Positions 27,172-36,340 of a DNA stretch of 64,000 nt are shown one piece after another. How positions within the stretch are numbered: position 1 is the stretch's first letter; the number at the start of each line of letters is the position of its first letter. This DNA comes from an uncultured Algibacter sp. GTDB lineage: Bacteria; Bacteroidota; Bacteroidia; Flavobacteriales; Flavobacteriaceae. Under the pieces are notes generated by a model that saw only the letters and a program-made list of their open reading frames with translations, was not told the DNA's origin and searched no databases. Location of the stretch: the NCBI GenBank assembly GCA_947502405.1, contig CANMZT010000003.1, positions 62,001 through 126,000 on the forward strand, given 5' to 3'. The position numbers and the translations under genes are program-made.

Positions 27172-27354
27172 ATGAGCTTATATATGTTACCCTTAGCTAT
27201 CGGACCTTGGCAAATTGCATTAATTGTGGTGGTGGTTTTACTTTTATTTGGAGGTAAAAAAATACCTGAATTGATGCGCGGATTAGGTAGTGGTATTAAG
27301 GAGTTTAAAGATGCCAGTAAAGAGGAAGAATCTACAGAAGATAAAAAAGGATAA
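27172..27354 (+). CDS. tatA: Sec-independent protein translocase subunit TatA/E
   Basis: This 60-residue protein has the TatA layout: a short N-terminus, one membrane helix ([20 protein letters not shown], including the FGGKKIPEL hinge), an amphipathic helix ([14 protein letters not shown]) and a charged tail. It forms the pore of the twin-arginine system, which exports folded proteins. The frame is open back to a TTG at 27151, but that codon lies inside a -7 promoter box, so I use the ATG at 27172 ([13 protein letters not shown]). It is a single-gene unit that ends in a strong bidirectional terminator. tatC is not in the window. Confidence 0.93.
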   Translation: MSLYMLPLAIGPWQIALIVVVVLLLFGGKKIPELMRGLGSGIKEFKDASKEEESTEDKKG

Positions 27355-27370
27355 ATAAAATTTAACCTTA

Positions 27371-27399
27371 AAAAAACCAGCTCAATGAGCTGGTTTTTT
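27371..27399. terminator. Bidirectional rho-independent terminator
   Basis: A perfect hairpin (CCAGCTCA / TGAGCTGG, one-base loop, extended by A/T pairs) is flanked by an A-run on the left and a T-run on the right. It lies between the converging tatA and the DUF4837-like gene and can serve both. Confidence 0.85.
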
Positions 27400-27423
27400 T
27401 GTTTTAATATTGTTGTTTTAAAA

Positions 27424-28404
27424 CTACTCTATTTTAACAGACCTAATAATGGCCTCAAGTTCTAACATGTAGTTTCGTTTTTCAACAGAAGGTGCAAATG
27501 CAAAACCCTCCACGACAACCCATCGCTTATTAATTTTATCTTCTATGGCGTAATTAATAAATGGCCCTCCCATAAAGGCATTTTTAACAGACCAAATACC
27601 TTTTGTTTCTAATGTTGGTTTATTATCTATAATGGTTTCACCATGAAATGGCGTATACGCATTTTGGGTAAGTAAATAAGAATCTTCAACAGGGCCTTCA
27701 ATATATTTTTTTCCGATAGAATCTCTTATCTTAATAATTTGATTTACCATACTATCGTTCTTTTTAATAGCATCATAAGGCAATTCATAAATCATTAAAT
27801 TACTTGTTCCTGTTGTAATATCTTTTCTAATCCAAAAGAAATTTTCAGTTTCTTTCGCCATTCTATATATGGAAGCAAACTGAATAGTTAACCCTAGTTT
27901 TTCTTTAATTGAAGTGAAACTATGGGGTGATTTAGACATTTGACGCATTCTTTCATTTAGCTCTTCATTTCTAAATGTATCAACAATCTTAGAGTCATTT
28001 GCTTTTAAAACGCTAATAATATCTTCCTTAGTTTGCCCTGTTAAAACAATAACTTTTTGGGGTCTGGCATATACGTCGTCTTTAATAACCATACCTTTTT
28101 CTTTTCCCATTTCAATCTTTAAAACCGTTCTGTTTTTTGTAACAAATCCCGAAAAAACAGCTGGTGGAATTTGGCTAATAGTGAATGTTGGTTCATCTTG
28201 AGGTAAACCGTAAATAGGTTTTGCAAGCACATCTCTTATAGCTTCACCAACTCGACCATCCCATAAATCGTTTTCTGTTACAACCGAAACATTATTTATG
28301 GCACCTGAAGCGTCAGGTAGAAATTTTTCATTTGATTTTTTTTTGTCGCCACAGGACGTAATAAGTGTTAATACAAGTACTGAAAAAAGAAAATTCCTCA
28401 TCAT
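27424..28404 (-). CDS. DUF4837-like lipoprotein
   Basis: This 326-residue protein has a lipoprotein signal peptide (lipobox LITSC, Cys18) followed by GDKKKS. The body matches my memory of the Bacteroidetes family DUF4837: an early NDLWDGRVGEAIRDVLAKPIYGLPQDEPTF-like opening (from about residue 46), a central KANDSKIVDTF region and a C-terminal WVVVEGFAFAPSVEKRNYM. The function is unknown; the protein is probably attached to a membrane facing the periplasm. It lies downstream of the lytic transglycosylase gene, from which a hairpin separates it. No catalytic motif is seen. Confidence 0.82.
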   Translation of the reverse strand: MMRNFLFSVLVLTLITSCGDKKKSNEKFLPDASGAINNVSVVTENDLWDGRVGEAIRDVLAKPIYGLPQDEPTFTISQIPPAVFSGFVTKNRTVLKIEMGKEKGMVIKDDVYARPQKVIVLTGQTKEDIISVLKANDSKIVDTFRNEELNERMRQMSKSPHSFTSIKEKLGLTIQFASIYRMAKETENFFWIRKDITTGTSNLMIYELPYDAIKKNDSMVNQIIKIRDSIGKKYIEGPVEDSYLLTQNAYTPFHGETIIDNKPTLETKGIWSVKNAFMGGPFINYAIEDKINKRWVVVEGFAFAPSVEKRNYMLELEAIIRSVKIE

Positions 28405-28461
28405 TTGTTATATGTTTTTAAATCCCGTAATAAACTTGGGATGATGATTTATTATACAAAA

Positions 28462-28479
28462 CTCGAGCAAAGCCTCGAG
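28462..28479 (-). terminator. Hairpin downstream of the lytic transglycosylase gene
   Basis: CTCGAG occurs twice with a 6-base loop and is followed on the minus strand by TTTTG. It sits 14 bp after the stop at 28493 and probably attenuates or ends that transcript. Confidence 0.5.
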
Positions 28480-28492
28480 AATTTATTCTCAA

Positions 28493-30079
28493 TTAACCTT
28501 TTGAAATTTTAAGTTTCATTCCTGGTTTTAATTTACTACCACTAATACCGTTCCAATCTTTGATATTTTGAATAGAAACTCCAGGAAATTTTTTAGAAAT
28601 ACTCCAAAGAGAGTCGCCATTTTGCACTACATAGGTTATCACCTCTCCTGAAATAGGTTTTGGTTTTACTTTTGGTTTTACATTAGATACTGTATTAACG
28701 TTAGGTTTTCTCGGGTAAATCGTTAAGCGTTGTCCTATTTTTAAATTATTGCTTCTTAAACCATTCCATTTTTTTATTTGACTTACTCTAACACCATATT
28801 TTCTTGATATCTTACCTAGATAGTCTCCTGATTTTACGCGATAGGTAACTTTGGCATCTGCATTAAAAAATTGAGGCATTGGTTTTTCTCGCTTATCAAA
28901 TTCGGCTTTGGCATAGGCATAAATTGCATCCTCATTATTTACAAATTTCCCAACAACATCTCTTGGTAGCCTTAAACTATAATTTTCATCTTTAATAAAA
29001 GGAATAATATCTAATTTATAGGAAGGGTTTAAAAACTGAAGTTCTTCAATAGGTGTTCCTGTAAGTTCTGAAACTTGATCTAATGTTATCATCTGCTTAA
29101 CCTGTACTGTATCAGTTTCAAAGTAAGCTAACTCGGGTTTATATTTTTTAAAACCATGCTCTTTTGCATACTCGAAAATATACATGTTTGCTAAAAAGGC
29201 CGGTAGATAGCCTGCTGTTTCACGAGGTAAATTATGACGGATATTCCAATAATTTTTATAACCTCCAGAGCGCCTTATGGCTTTTGAAACATTCCCTGGG
29301 CCAGAATTATAGGCTGCAAGAGCCAAATCCCAGTCGCCAAATATTTTATATAATCTGGCTAGATATTTTGCTGCAGCTTCGGTTGATTTTATGGGATCAC
29401 TACGCTCATCAACATAACTGCTTACATCCAAACCATACTCTTTACCTGTACCAAACATAAATTGCCACAAACCTGTAGCGCCAACTCTAGATCTTGCTCT
29501 AGGTTTTAATGCCGACTCTACAATGGCCAGATATTTAACTTCTAAAGGAATATCATATAAATCCAACTCGCGTTCAAACATAGGGAAATAAAAAGCACTC
29601 AAAGTCAGTAGCTTTTGTATGGATTTTCTACGGTGTTTTAGATATGATTTTATAACACTTTCCAATGATGGGTTATACTCCACATTAAAAGGTGTTCTGG
29701 CATCCAACTCTTTTAATCGTGCTTTAAGAGTATCGGTATGTAATTCTGGGTAATCAACAGGTTGATAGTCTAGTTCTGTAACTGTTTTGTAAATGGTATC
29801 AAATAAATGATTGTTATATAACTCCTCAAACCACTTTTCATCTAGTTTAGCAGCATACTCTAAGTCTTTTAAGTTTTTTGTTGAAGTTGAATCAATCTCA
29901 GCTTCAATAACCTTTACAATTCGTGTATTATCTAGAATTAGTGAATCTTTAACTTGTGTGCTTTTAGTTGAAAGCGTGTCCTTTACTACATGATTTGATG
30001 TAGAGATAGTGTCTTGTGTTTGAGAAAAACAAGTACTTATATTAAGAAGACATATTATTATAAAAAAGCGAAAAGCCAT
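28493..30079 (-). CDS. MltD-like lytic transglycosylase with two LysM domains
   Basis: This 528-residue exported protein has a signal peptide (cleavage near residue 20, FSQ), a Ser/Thr-rich linker, an SLT lytic transglycosylase domain (about 150-300) and two C-terminal LysM repeats (about 405-450 and 481-526). The SLT motif ESALKPRARSRVGATGLWQF has the catalytic Glu, and AAYNSGPGNVSKAI marks the end of the domain. The enzyme cleaves glycan strands of peptidoglycan and LysM binds them. Upstream lies pgk on the same strand (74-bp gap). Start choice follows the signal peptide. Confidence 0.93.
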   Translation of the reverse strand: MAFRFFIIICLLNISTCFSQTQDTISTSNHVVKDTLSTKSTQVKDSLILDNTRIVKVIEAEIDSTSTKNLKDLEYAAKLDEKWFEELYNNHLFDTIYKTVTELDYQPVDYPELHTDTLKARLKELDARTPFNVEYNPSLESVIKSYLKHRRKSIQKLLTLSAFYFPMFERELDLYDIPLEVKYLAIVESALKPRARSRVGATGLWQFMFGTGKEYGLDVSSYVDERSDPIKSTEAAAKYLARLYKIFGDWDLALAAYNSGPGNVSKAIRRSGGYKNYWNIRHNLPRETAGYLPAFLANMYIFEYAKEHGFKKYKPELAYFETDTVQVKQMITLDQVSELTGTPIEELQFLNPSYKLDIIPFIKDENYSLRLPRDVVGKFVNNEDAIYAYAKAEFDKREKPMPQFFNADAKVTYRVKSGDYLGKISRKYGVRVSQIKKWNGLRSNNLKIGQRLTIYPRKPNVNTVSNVKPKVKPKPISGEVITYVVQNGDSLWSISKKFPGVSIQNIKDWNGISGSKLKPGMKLKISKG

Positions 30080-30153
30080 AAAATCTATTCATTAATGAAC
30101 GATACTATGGCTAAAATCGTATTTTTTAATCTAATTTGAAAGCTTAATTACAA

Positions 30154-31341
30154 CTATTCTAAAATAGCAGCAATTCCAGGAAGGGTTTTACCTTCTAAAC
30201 TTTCTAACATGGCACCACCACCTGTACTTACGTAACTTACTTTATCTTCAAAACCAAATTGTTTTACTGCTGCAACAGAATCTCCTCCTCCAACAAGAGA
30301 AAAAGCTCCGTTTTTAGTAGCTTCAGCAATAGAATTTCCTAATTCTATAGTTCCGTTTGCAAAACTTTCCATTTCAAAAACACCTAATGGCCCGTTCCAA
30401 AGGATGGTTTTAGATTGCATAACCACATCATGAAATTGTGCTCTAGATTTTGGTCCAGCATCTACACCTTCCCATCCGTCAGGAATTTCATTGATATCTA
30501 AAACTTGAGTGTTGGCATCGTTACTAAAATCGTCTGCTGCAATAGTATCAACAGGAATATGTACTTGTACGTTTTTTGCTTTAGCTTGCTCTAGTATTTC
30601 TAAGGCTAAAGGCATTTTATCGTCTTCACAAATGGAGTTTCCTATTTTTCCGCCTTGGGCTTTTACAAATGTAAATGCCATACCTCCTCCAATAATTAAG
30701 TGGTCTACTTTATCAAGGATATTTTCAATAATTGTGATTTTTGAAGACACTTTTGCACCACCAAGAATAGCTAAAACTGGCTTTTCTCCAGTTTCCATAA
30801 CTTTTTTGATGCTTTCAATTTCTTGCGCTAATAAGCTTCCGAAACATTTTTTACCTTCAAAAAACTGCGCTACTATAGTTGTAGATGCATGTGCTCTGTG
30901 TGCCGTACCAAAGGCATCGTTTACGTAAATATCTCCTAATTTTGATAATTTTTCAGCAAAGTCTTTATCTCCAGCAGTTTCTTCTTTATAAAAACGTAAG
31001 TTTTCTAATAATAGAATTTGTCCTGGTTGTAAACTTGCAGCATCGGCTTCAACATCATCACCAATACAATCTGCAACGGTTTTAACTTCTACACCTAAAA
31101 CATCTTCAACTTTTTTTGCAATATGTTTTAATGAAAACTCCTCTTGGAATCCTTTTGGACGCCCTAAATGCGACATTAAAATACAGCTTCCACCATCTTC
31201 TAAAATTTTAATTATTGTAGGTTTTGCTGAAATAATTCTTGTAGCATCTGTTACTTCGAAATTTTCATTTAAAGGCACATTAAAATCTACTCTTATTAGT
31301 GCTTTTTTGTTTTCGAAATTAAAATCGTTAAGCGTTTTCAT
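30154..31341 (-). CDS. pgk: Phosphoglycerate kinase
   Basis: This 395-residue glycolytic enzyme moves phosphate between 1,3-bisphosphoglycerate and ADP. Typical blocks are [13 protein letters not shown] near the N-terminus, [53 protein letters not shown] and the C-terminal [12 protein letters not shown]. Length matches bacterial PGK. The gene is probably a monocistronic head of the minus-strand run; a -7 box lies about 36 bp upstream. Confidence 0.98.
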   Translation of the reverse strand: MKTLNDFNFENKKALIRVDFNVPLNENFEVTDATRIISAKPTIIKILEDGGSCILMSHLGRPKGFQEEFSLKHIAKKVEDVLGVEVKTVADCIGDDVEADAASLQPGQILLLENLRFYKEETAGDKDFAEKLSKLGDIYVNDAFGTAHRAHASTTIVAQFFEGKKCFGSLLAQEIESIKKVMETGEKPVLAILGGAKVSSKITIIENILDKVDHLIIGGGMAFTFVKAQGGKIGNSICEDDKMPLALEILEQAKAKNVQVHIPVDTIAADDFSNDANTQVLDINEIPDGWEGVDAGPKSRAQFHDVVMQSKTILWNGPLGVFEMESFANGTIELGNSIAEATKNGAFSLVGGGDSVAAVKQFGFEDKVSYVSTGGGAMLESLEGKTLPGIAAILE

Positions 31342-31376
31342 TTATATATGTTTTTGTTTTTTAGTTATTTGAAACA

Positions 31377-31384
31377 CAAATGTA
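31377..31384 (-). promoter_or_regulatory. Candidate -7 box (TACATTTG) of pgk
   Basis: The minus strand reads TACATTTG, a full match to TAnnTTTG, 36 bp before the pgk start. No clear -33 element is visible. Confidence 0.5.
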
Positions 31385-31487
31385 ACTAATTATAGACTGC
31401 TAAAAAATGAGTTTTTTCACGAAAACGTTTGAATTGAAAAAGAATTTGGAAAAATTTTAAGGCTTAGGCACAAATATAATTAAACCT

Positions 31488-31495
31488 TACCTTTG
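31488..31495 (+). promoter_or_regulatory. Candidate -7 box (TACCTTTG) upstream of the PrcB-like gene
   Basis: TACCTTTG fits TAnnTTTG. It would give a leader of about 150 nt before the ATG at 31652, which is long, so the assignment is uncertain. Confidence 0.35.
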
Positions 31496-31651
31496 TCAGA
31501 AAAATTATCTAAATTGTGCTTAGCAACTAAATTAAGTTTCACCTGTGCTGAACTTGTTTCAGTATTGAAATGTAAACTGATTTATATGTTTTAGCAAATT
31601 TAGTACAACCTTTCGAACATTTTGACATCTAACATAAAACTACAATCTATT

Positions 31652-32107
31652 ATGAAAAAAAATGTATTAATTATCCTGTTATCTTTTTTTGTTTTTAGCT
31701 GTAATTCTGATGATGATAATTCAAAAATGTTAAACATTGAATCTACTTTAATTTCTAAAGGCAATCTTTATGGAGGTGGAGATGAAGGAATTGTTGAGCA
31801 GAATTTAATAATCACCGACCAAAATACCTGGAACAGTTTAATTACTCAAATGAATTCGATAAATAATGTTTCTGATAATTTTTCAGAAACGGACATTGAT
31901 TTTTCCGAATATAAAATAATTGCAGTATTTGATGGAATAAAAGGAAATGGAGGGCATAATTTGGATTTAAATATTATGTCTAATTCAGAAAATATAATAG
32001 TAAGTGTAACAGATTTAGTTCCAGAAGGAAATGCAAATACAGTAATTACTCAACCTTATTATATTGTAAAGATATCAAGTTCTGATTTGCCAATAATATT
32101 TGAATAA
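31652..32107 (+). CDS. Lipoprotein with PrcB-like C-terminal domain
   Basis: This 151-residue protein starts with a lipoprotein signal peptide (lipobox VFSC, Cys17) followed by NSDDDNS, a tail similar to the surface-export signal of Bacteroidetes lipoproteins. The domain after it has the pattern of PrcB-type C-terminal domains (named from the Treponema protease complex subunit): a Gly-rich start, W in NTWNSLITQM, VDF-like IDFSEYKIIAVFDGIKGNGG, and TQPYYIVKI near the end. The frame extends 30 bp upstream to a TTG, but the ATG at 31652 gives a proper signal peptide. It appears to be a single gene. The role is unknown; binding of a protease or polysaccharide is speculation. Confidence 0.7.
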   Translation: MKKNVLIILLSFFVFSCNSDDDNSKMLNIESTLISKGNLYGGGDEGIVEQNLIITDQNTWNSLITQMNSINNVSDNFSETDIDFSEYKIIAVFDGIKGNGGHNLDLNIMSNSENIIVSVTDLVPEGNANTVITQPYYIVKISSSDLPIIFE

Positions 32108-32294
32108 AACTAGCAACAACACCATATAAAATTAATTATAAATTCGTCTAATATTTGGGGTGTAGTCTATTTCTATCTGTGATTTATTTGCTAACTTTAG
32201 TCCTCAAACCTCGCAACTAATTCTGTACATTTAGATTAAACGAACCCATCCAAAAAACCACAAAATTCGGCCTTAAAAACACCTTTAGCAAACT

Positions 32295-32475
32295 AGCCCG
32301 CGTTAGTCTCGATAGCTATCGGGAGCAGTGGCATCCTTTTTTTGAAAGAAATACATATAACTTTGTTTTAGAACTGAAATTTAACAGATAGCCACGTCGC
32401 CTGCTCCTCGCTATGCCGCAAAAAAAGATATAGCGGAAAGCACTCCCGATAACTGTCGGGATTTTGGTAAAGCCC
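32295..32475. repeat. Dispersed intergenic repeat with two tCCCGATA-type palindromes
   Basis: The element is GC-richer than its surroundings. Its two ends carry related palindromes, TCTCGATAGCTATCGGGA (32307-32324) and TCCCGATAACTGTCGGGA (32444-32461), with GCAGTGGCATCC and AGCGGAAAGCACTCCCGA motifs between. The first palindrome recurs at 58025-58042. I recall very similar sequences scattered in other flavobacterial intergenic regions. It codes for nothing that I can see. Confidence 0.65.
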
Positions 32476-32523
32476 AAAAAAATTTCATTTTACTTTTTAA
32501 ATTTCAAAACGAAAAAATTCATT

Positions 32524-32531
32524 TACTTTTG
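32524..32531 (+). promoter_or_regulatory. Candidate -7 box (TACTTTTG) directly before holB
   Basis: TACTTTTG matches TAnnTTTG and ends 5 bp before the ATG at 32537. If real, transcription starts at or beside the start codon and the mRNA is leaderless. Confidence 0.45.
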
Positions 32532-32536
32532 TCTTT

Positions 32537-33691
32537 ATGCTTTTTGAAGACATATTAGGACAAGAACACATTAAAAAACACCTTTCGCAGAGTGTTGATA
32601 ATGGCAGGATTCCGCATGCGCAATTGTTTGTTGGCAACGAGGGTTCTGGTACTTTGCCTATGGCGCTTGCTTATGCGCAATATATTTTATGTTCTAATTC
32701 TGGTGGTGAAAATAATACCGGAAACGAAGCTTGTAACTTGAAATTTAAAAACTTCTCGCACCCGGATTTGCATTTTGCTTTTCCGGTAACTACAAGTAGT
32801 AAGGTGAAAAGTAAACCGGTGTCTAGTTATTACTTGGAAGAGTGGCGCCAACTTTTAAATGAGCAGCCTTACGGCAACCTTTTTGATTGGTACAAATTGC
32901 TTGGGGTTGATAATAAACAGGGCTTAATTAGTGTTGAGGAAGCGCATGAGATTGTAAAATCGCTTACTTTAAAATCTTACGAAGGCGGGTATAAAGTGAT
33001 GCTGATTTGGATGGCTGAAAAAATGAATACGCCTTGTGCCAATAAGCTTTTAAAGCTGATTGAAGAACCGCCAAATAAGACTATTTTTTTGTTGATTGCT
33101 GAGGATGAGGAGCAGATTATTAACACGATACGATCGCGTTGCCAGGTTTTACATTTTCCGCCTTTGGCTGAGGAGGTTATTAAAAATGCCTTGGTTAAAC
33201 AGTATAATATTGATGTTAGGGTTGCTGCGAAAATAGCGAGTCAATCTAACGGGAATTATAATAAGGCTTGCGATTTAGTATACCAAGATTCTGAAGATAT
33301 TCAGTTTGAAACTTGGTTTGTTTTCTGGATTAGAAGTGCTTTTAAAGCTAAAGGTAATAAAGCGGCTATCCATGATTTAATTTCATGGAGTGAGGATATT
33401 GCTAAAACAGGACGAGAAACACAAAAGCAATTTTTGAATTTCTGTTTGGACTTTTTTCGTCAGGCTTTATTACTGAATTACAACGCTACTGATTTGGTGT
33501 ATTTAGAACCCAAAACCGAAAAGTTTAAGCTTGAAAATTTTGCGCCTTTTGTGCACGGAAACAACATTATGGATATTAGCAACGAACTGCAGGATGCTAT
33601 TTACCATATTGAGCGTAACGGGAATTCTAAGATTATACTCACCGATTTATCTATTAAATTAACGCGCTTACTTCATAAAAAGGCGGAATAA
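32537..33691 (+). CDS. holB: DNA polymerase III subunit delta'
   Basis: This 384-residue clamp-loader ATPase-like protein begins with FEDILGQEHIKKHL and GRIPHAQLFVGNEGSGTLPMALAYAQ. The Walker A region (GNEGSGTLP) is degenerate, as in delta' subunits, which do not hydrolyse ATP. NKLLKLIEEPP and IRSRCQVLHFPPL (sensor region, arginine finger SRC) are typical. It works in the clamp loader that places the sliding clamp on DNA. Its stop lies 7 bp from the converging T9SS gene with no clear terminator between. DnaX-type proteins are larger, so delta' is the better call. Confidence 0.93.
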   Translation: MLFEDILGQEHIKKHLSQSVDNGRIPHAQLFVGNEGSGTLPMALAYAQYILCSNSGGENNTGNEACNLKFKNFSHPDLHFAFPVTTSSKVKSKPVSSYYLEEWRQLLNEQPYGNLFDWYKLLGVDNKQGLISVEEAHEIVKSLTLKSYEGGYKVMLIWMAEKMNTPCANKLLKLIEEPPNKTIFLLIAEDEEQIINTIRSRCQVLHFPPLAEEVIKNALVKQYNIDVRVAAKIASQSNGNYNKACDLVYQDSEDIQFETWFVFWIRSAFKAKGNKAAIHDLISWSEDIAKTGRETQKQFLNFCLDFFRQALLLNYNATDLVYLEPKTEKFKLENFAPFVHGNNIMDISNELQDAIYHIERNGNSKIILTDLSIKLTRLLHKKAE

Positions 33692-33698
33692 TATTACT

Positions 33699-36146
33699 TT
33701 ATTTTTTCACAATCTGCTTATGTAAAACGCCCTTGTTGGTTTCAACTTTAACAAAGTATATCCCAGATTTATATGGTATTATATTATATGTTTCAGTATT
33801 ATTGCTTCCATTATATATCTGCTTTCCTGTAACATCATACATAGAAACCCTTTTAACAATTATATTATTTGATGCTTTAATTTTGAATTCTGTAGAAGCC
33901 GGATTAGGATAGATAATTAAAGACAATTCTAATTCATTTTTTAAGACCGATAAACTATTATCTACAACTTCTGTAGAAACCGTATTTGTTATAATTGGTG
34001 CATTAAAATCAAAATAAATATTGGCTTTTCCTGTGATAATATCTCCAATAACGACATCACTTTTAGGCTTAATTTTAAAGGCTATAAAACCGTGACTTGC
34101 TGGCTCATTGTCTTGTTCTGCTGGCAAATTAATATCATCAAAAATAAACTCCACAAAACTACCATTGGTAATTCTAGTAGTATAAGGGTGACTTGAAGAA
34201 ATGGTTTTAATAGAATCCCAATCTAACTTATCATTTAATTGGTCTGTTATAGCCACATTTATTGCGCTAGCTGTTCCAGTATTTTGAAAGCGAATTAAAT
34301 AATCTAAATACTCATCCGTTTGGTCATCCGTTATTTCAGCACCTTGCATTACTTGCTTATCGTTAGGGTCAAATGAATTTACAACAACTTGTGCTAAATT
34401 ATAGGTATTATCATTTGGTGTAGCATCTGAAACTGAAGGTTTAATGGTCGCTTCAAAATTTAAAACATCATCACCATTTACGGTAGGTGGCGTAAAGGTG
34501 TTCATGGTAATATCTATAACACGCTTTTCAAATGGTTTTAAATCAGAAAAATCAAAAGTTAATGTGTTTAAAGTTGAATTATTTTGTGTTGGAGAAGCAC
34601 TTACAAACTGCTGCATAGCATCATTAAAAGTTAGTGTGATACTTCCTGTGTCTGCTGTTAATCCAAGGTTTTCGTACACTAATTGATATCTTGAATCAAA
34701 CCCAGGTCTTGCTTGAGATATTGGTATTAATTTTATATTTAAATCGTAAGTATTTTGATTAAAGGTTACGCAAAAATCTGCTGTTTCTGTATTACCAAAA
34801 CTAGTAAAGCTATTTATGTAAGATGGTGGGGTTACACTTAAGTTGGTTTTGATAACTAAAGCTGAAGGTGATGTTTCATAAGTATTTTGAGTAACAGGAA
34901 TAGCATAAGTACCATTAGTATCTGTAAATGTTGCAAATTCATTTACTCCATCGGTTACTTTTATCAATGAATTCGATACTATAATATCATTGATATCACA
35001 ACCATTATTGTCTTGGTCTATACGCACCACTCCCTTTATGATATTATAATCAATATCTGAAATTGTACAATCTTCTACAAAAACAACATTAGCATCAACA
35101 TTTCTAAAATTATCAATTGCGTAGTCAACATCATCAACACAAATGGTTTCCAAATTTGGATTATTAGAAAAATTATGACCTCCTATTATTTTTGTGTTAG
35201 CGCTATTTTTTAGATTTACAGATTGAAGATGGTAATTGTCTTCAAAAAAAATAATTTCTAACTGAGGGTTTGAACTAAAATCTAAGCTAGTTACCTGATT
35301 ACTAGTGCACTCAAACACTCTTAATTTAGATAAAAAGCTTACATCTATTTCTGATATATTATTAGATCCACATAAAAGTACTTCTAACTCTATATTTGGT
35401 GATAAATATAAGGTGCTTAATCTATTGCCAATAAACCTTAAATCCTTAAGTAAAGTGTTGTTTGTCAAATCTATAGTGGATATATTACAATAATTAAAAA
35501 ACAATAATTCTAAATTAATATTATTACTAACATCTAATTGATCTAAGCTATTTCCAGAACAACTAAATAGCTTTAGCGATTCAAAATTTTCAATACTATA
35601 ACTAGAGAAATTATTATCATGAATATATAAATACGTTAAAGCCTCAAAACCAGCTAAATCTATATCAGTGAAATTATTTTTACCGATATTTAAATTAATT
35701 AATGCCTTATTAAATGTTAAATCTATATTATTAAAACTATTAGACTCAATATCCAAAAAAGTAAGTAGTGTATTATAACTAAGGTCTAATGAAGATAATT
35801 TATTATATGACCCATCAAAATAGGTTAATTTCTTATTATTTGAAAGATCAATATTATTAACTAAATTATATTTTAAAGAAAGTTTATCAATATTTATAAA
35901 AGCTTCAATACCCGTCATATCAATAATTTTATAAGAATCAAGTGTATTAGAAGAATTGAGTAGTTTTAAATCTCCTCCATAAATTTCAGCTTCACTTATT
36001 TGTATTTCATTATCATTATTTGTGTCAATAACTGGAAAATGATTCAATAGTCTTGATTTAAAATTAGCATCAGGAATATTTACTATTTGGGCTTGAGAAA
36101 ACGTTAATGTTAAGCTTAAGAATAAAAAAAGGTAAATGTGTTTCAT
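33699..36146 (-). CDS. T9SS-secreted protein with leucine-rich repeats and C-terminal sorting domain
   Basis: This 815-residue exported protein has a signal peptide (cleavage after about residue 19, FSQAQ), a start like IPDANFKSRLLNHFPVID with an EF-like NDNEIQ, then about ten leucine-rich turns of the L..L.LS.N..L type (about 75-340). A middle region (about 365-720) has beta-sandwich domains typical of bacterial secreted proteins, including DPNDKQVMQGAEI and FQNTGTASAINV. It ends with a type A T9SS sorting domain (about 738-815, IYPNPASTEFKI to FVKVETNKGVLHKQIVKK). The T9SS would carry it over the outer membrane. The function is probably adhesion or binding; no enzyme motif is seen. Confidence 0.88.
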   Translation of the reverse strand: MKHIYLFLFLSLTLTFSQAQIVNIPDANFKSRLLNHFPVIDTNNDNEIQISEAEIYGGDLKLLNSSNTLDSYKIIDMTGIEAFINIDKLSLKYNLVNNIDLSNNKKLTYFDGSYNKLSSLDLSYNTLLTFLDIESNSFNNIDLTFNKALINLNIGKNNFTDIDLAGFEALTYLYIHDNNFSSYSIENFESLKLFSCSGNSLDQLDVSNNINLELLFFNYCNISTIDLTNNTLLKDLRFIGNRLSTLYLSPNIELEVLLCGSNNISEIDVSFLSKLRVFECTSNQVTSLDFSSNPQLEIIFFEDNYHLQSVNLKNSANTKIIGGHNFSNNPNLETICVDDVDYAIDNFRNVDANVVFVEDCTISDIDYNIIKGVVRIDQDNNGCDINDIIVSNSLIKVTDGVNEFATFTDTNGTYAIPVTQNTYETSPSALVIKTNLSVTPPSYINSFTSFGNTETADFCVTFNQNTYDLNIKLIPISQARPGFDSRYQLVYENLGLTADTGSITLTFNDAMQQFVSASPTQNNSTLNTLTFDFSDLKPFEKRVIDITMNTFTPPTVNGDDVLNFEATIKPSVSDATPNDNTYNLAQVVVNSFDPNDKQVMQGAEITDDQTDEYLDYLIRFQNTGTASAINVAITDQLNDKLDWDSIKTISSSHPYTTRITNGSFVEFIFDDINLPAEQDNEPASHGFIAFKIKPKSDVVIGDIITGKANIYFDFNAPIITNTVSTEVVDNSLSVLKNELELSLIIYPNPASTEFKIKASNNIIVKRVSMYDVTGKQIYNGSNNTETYNIIPYKSGIYFVKVETNKGVLHKQIVKK

Positions 36147-36281
36147 TGCATAATATGTTGTTTCAGCAGTGTAAATGTAAGAATTGCAGTCAATTAACTA
36201 TTAGGGGTTTTCTATGTTTTCGATATATTGAGTATTACTGGGTTTATATGTTATCTCTTTCCTTAATTTAAGGAAAATAAA

Positions 36282-36312
36282 AAATCCTGCTAAATTTATT
36301 TTAACAGGATTT
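36282..36312 (-). terminator. Terminator of the OmpH-like gene
   Basis: An AAATCCTG/CAGGATTT stem with an A/T extended loop is followed on the minus strand by a T-rich run (TTTTTTATTTT). It lies about 30 bp after the stop at 36341. Confidence 0.75.
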
Positions 36313-36340
36313 AACATATTGATTATTAGTGTTTTAAGCA

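Larger units (their letters stand above)
31342..31651. other. 310-bp divergent intergenic region between pgk and the PrcB-like lipoprotein gene
   Basis: The stretch has no gene. It contains opposite -7 boxes (minus strand at 31377-31384, plus strand at 31488-31495). A TTG at 31622 in frame with the lipoprotein gene is less likely as a start than the ATG at 31652. I see nothing else that I can support. Confidence 0.5.
32108..32536. other. 429-bp intergenic region with a dispersed repeat
   Basis: No reading frame is supportable here. The left 180 bp look unremarkable. From 32295 to 32475 the sequence holds the GC-richer repeat element described separately, and the end carries the -7 box of the holB gene. 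Confidence 0.6.
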
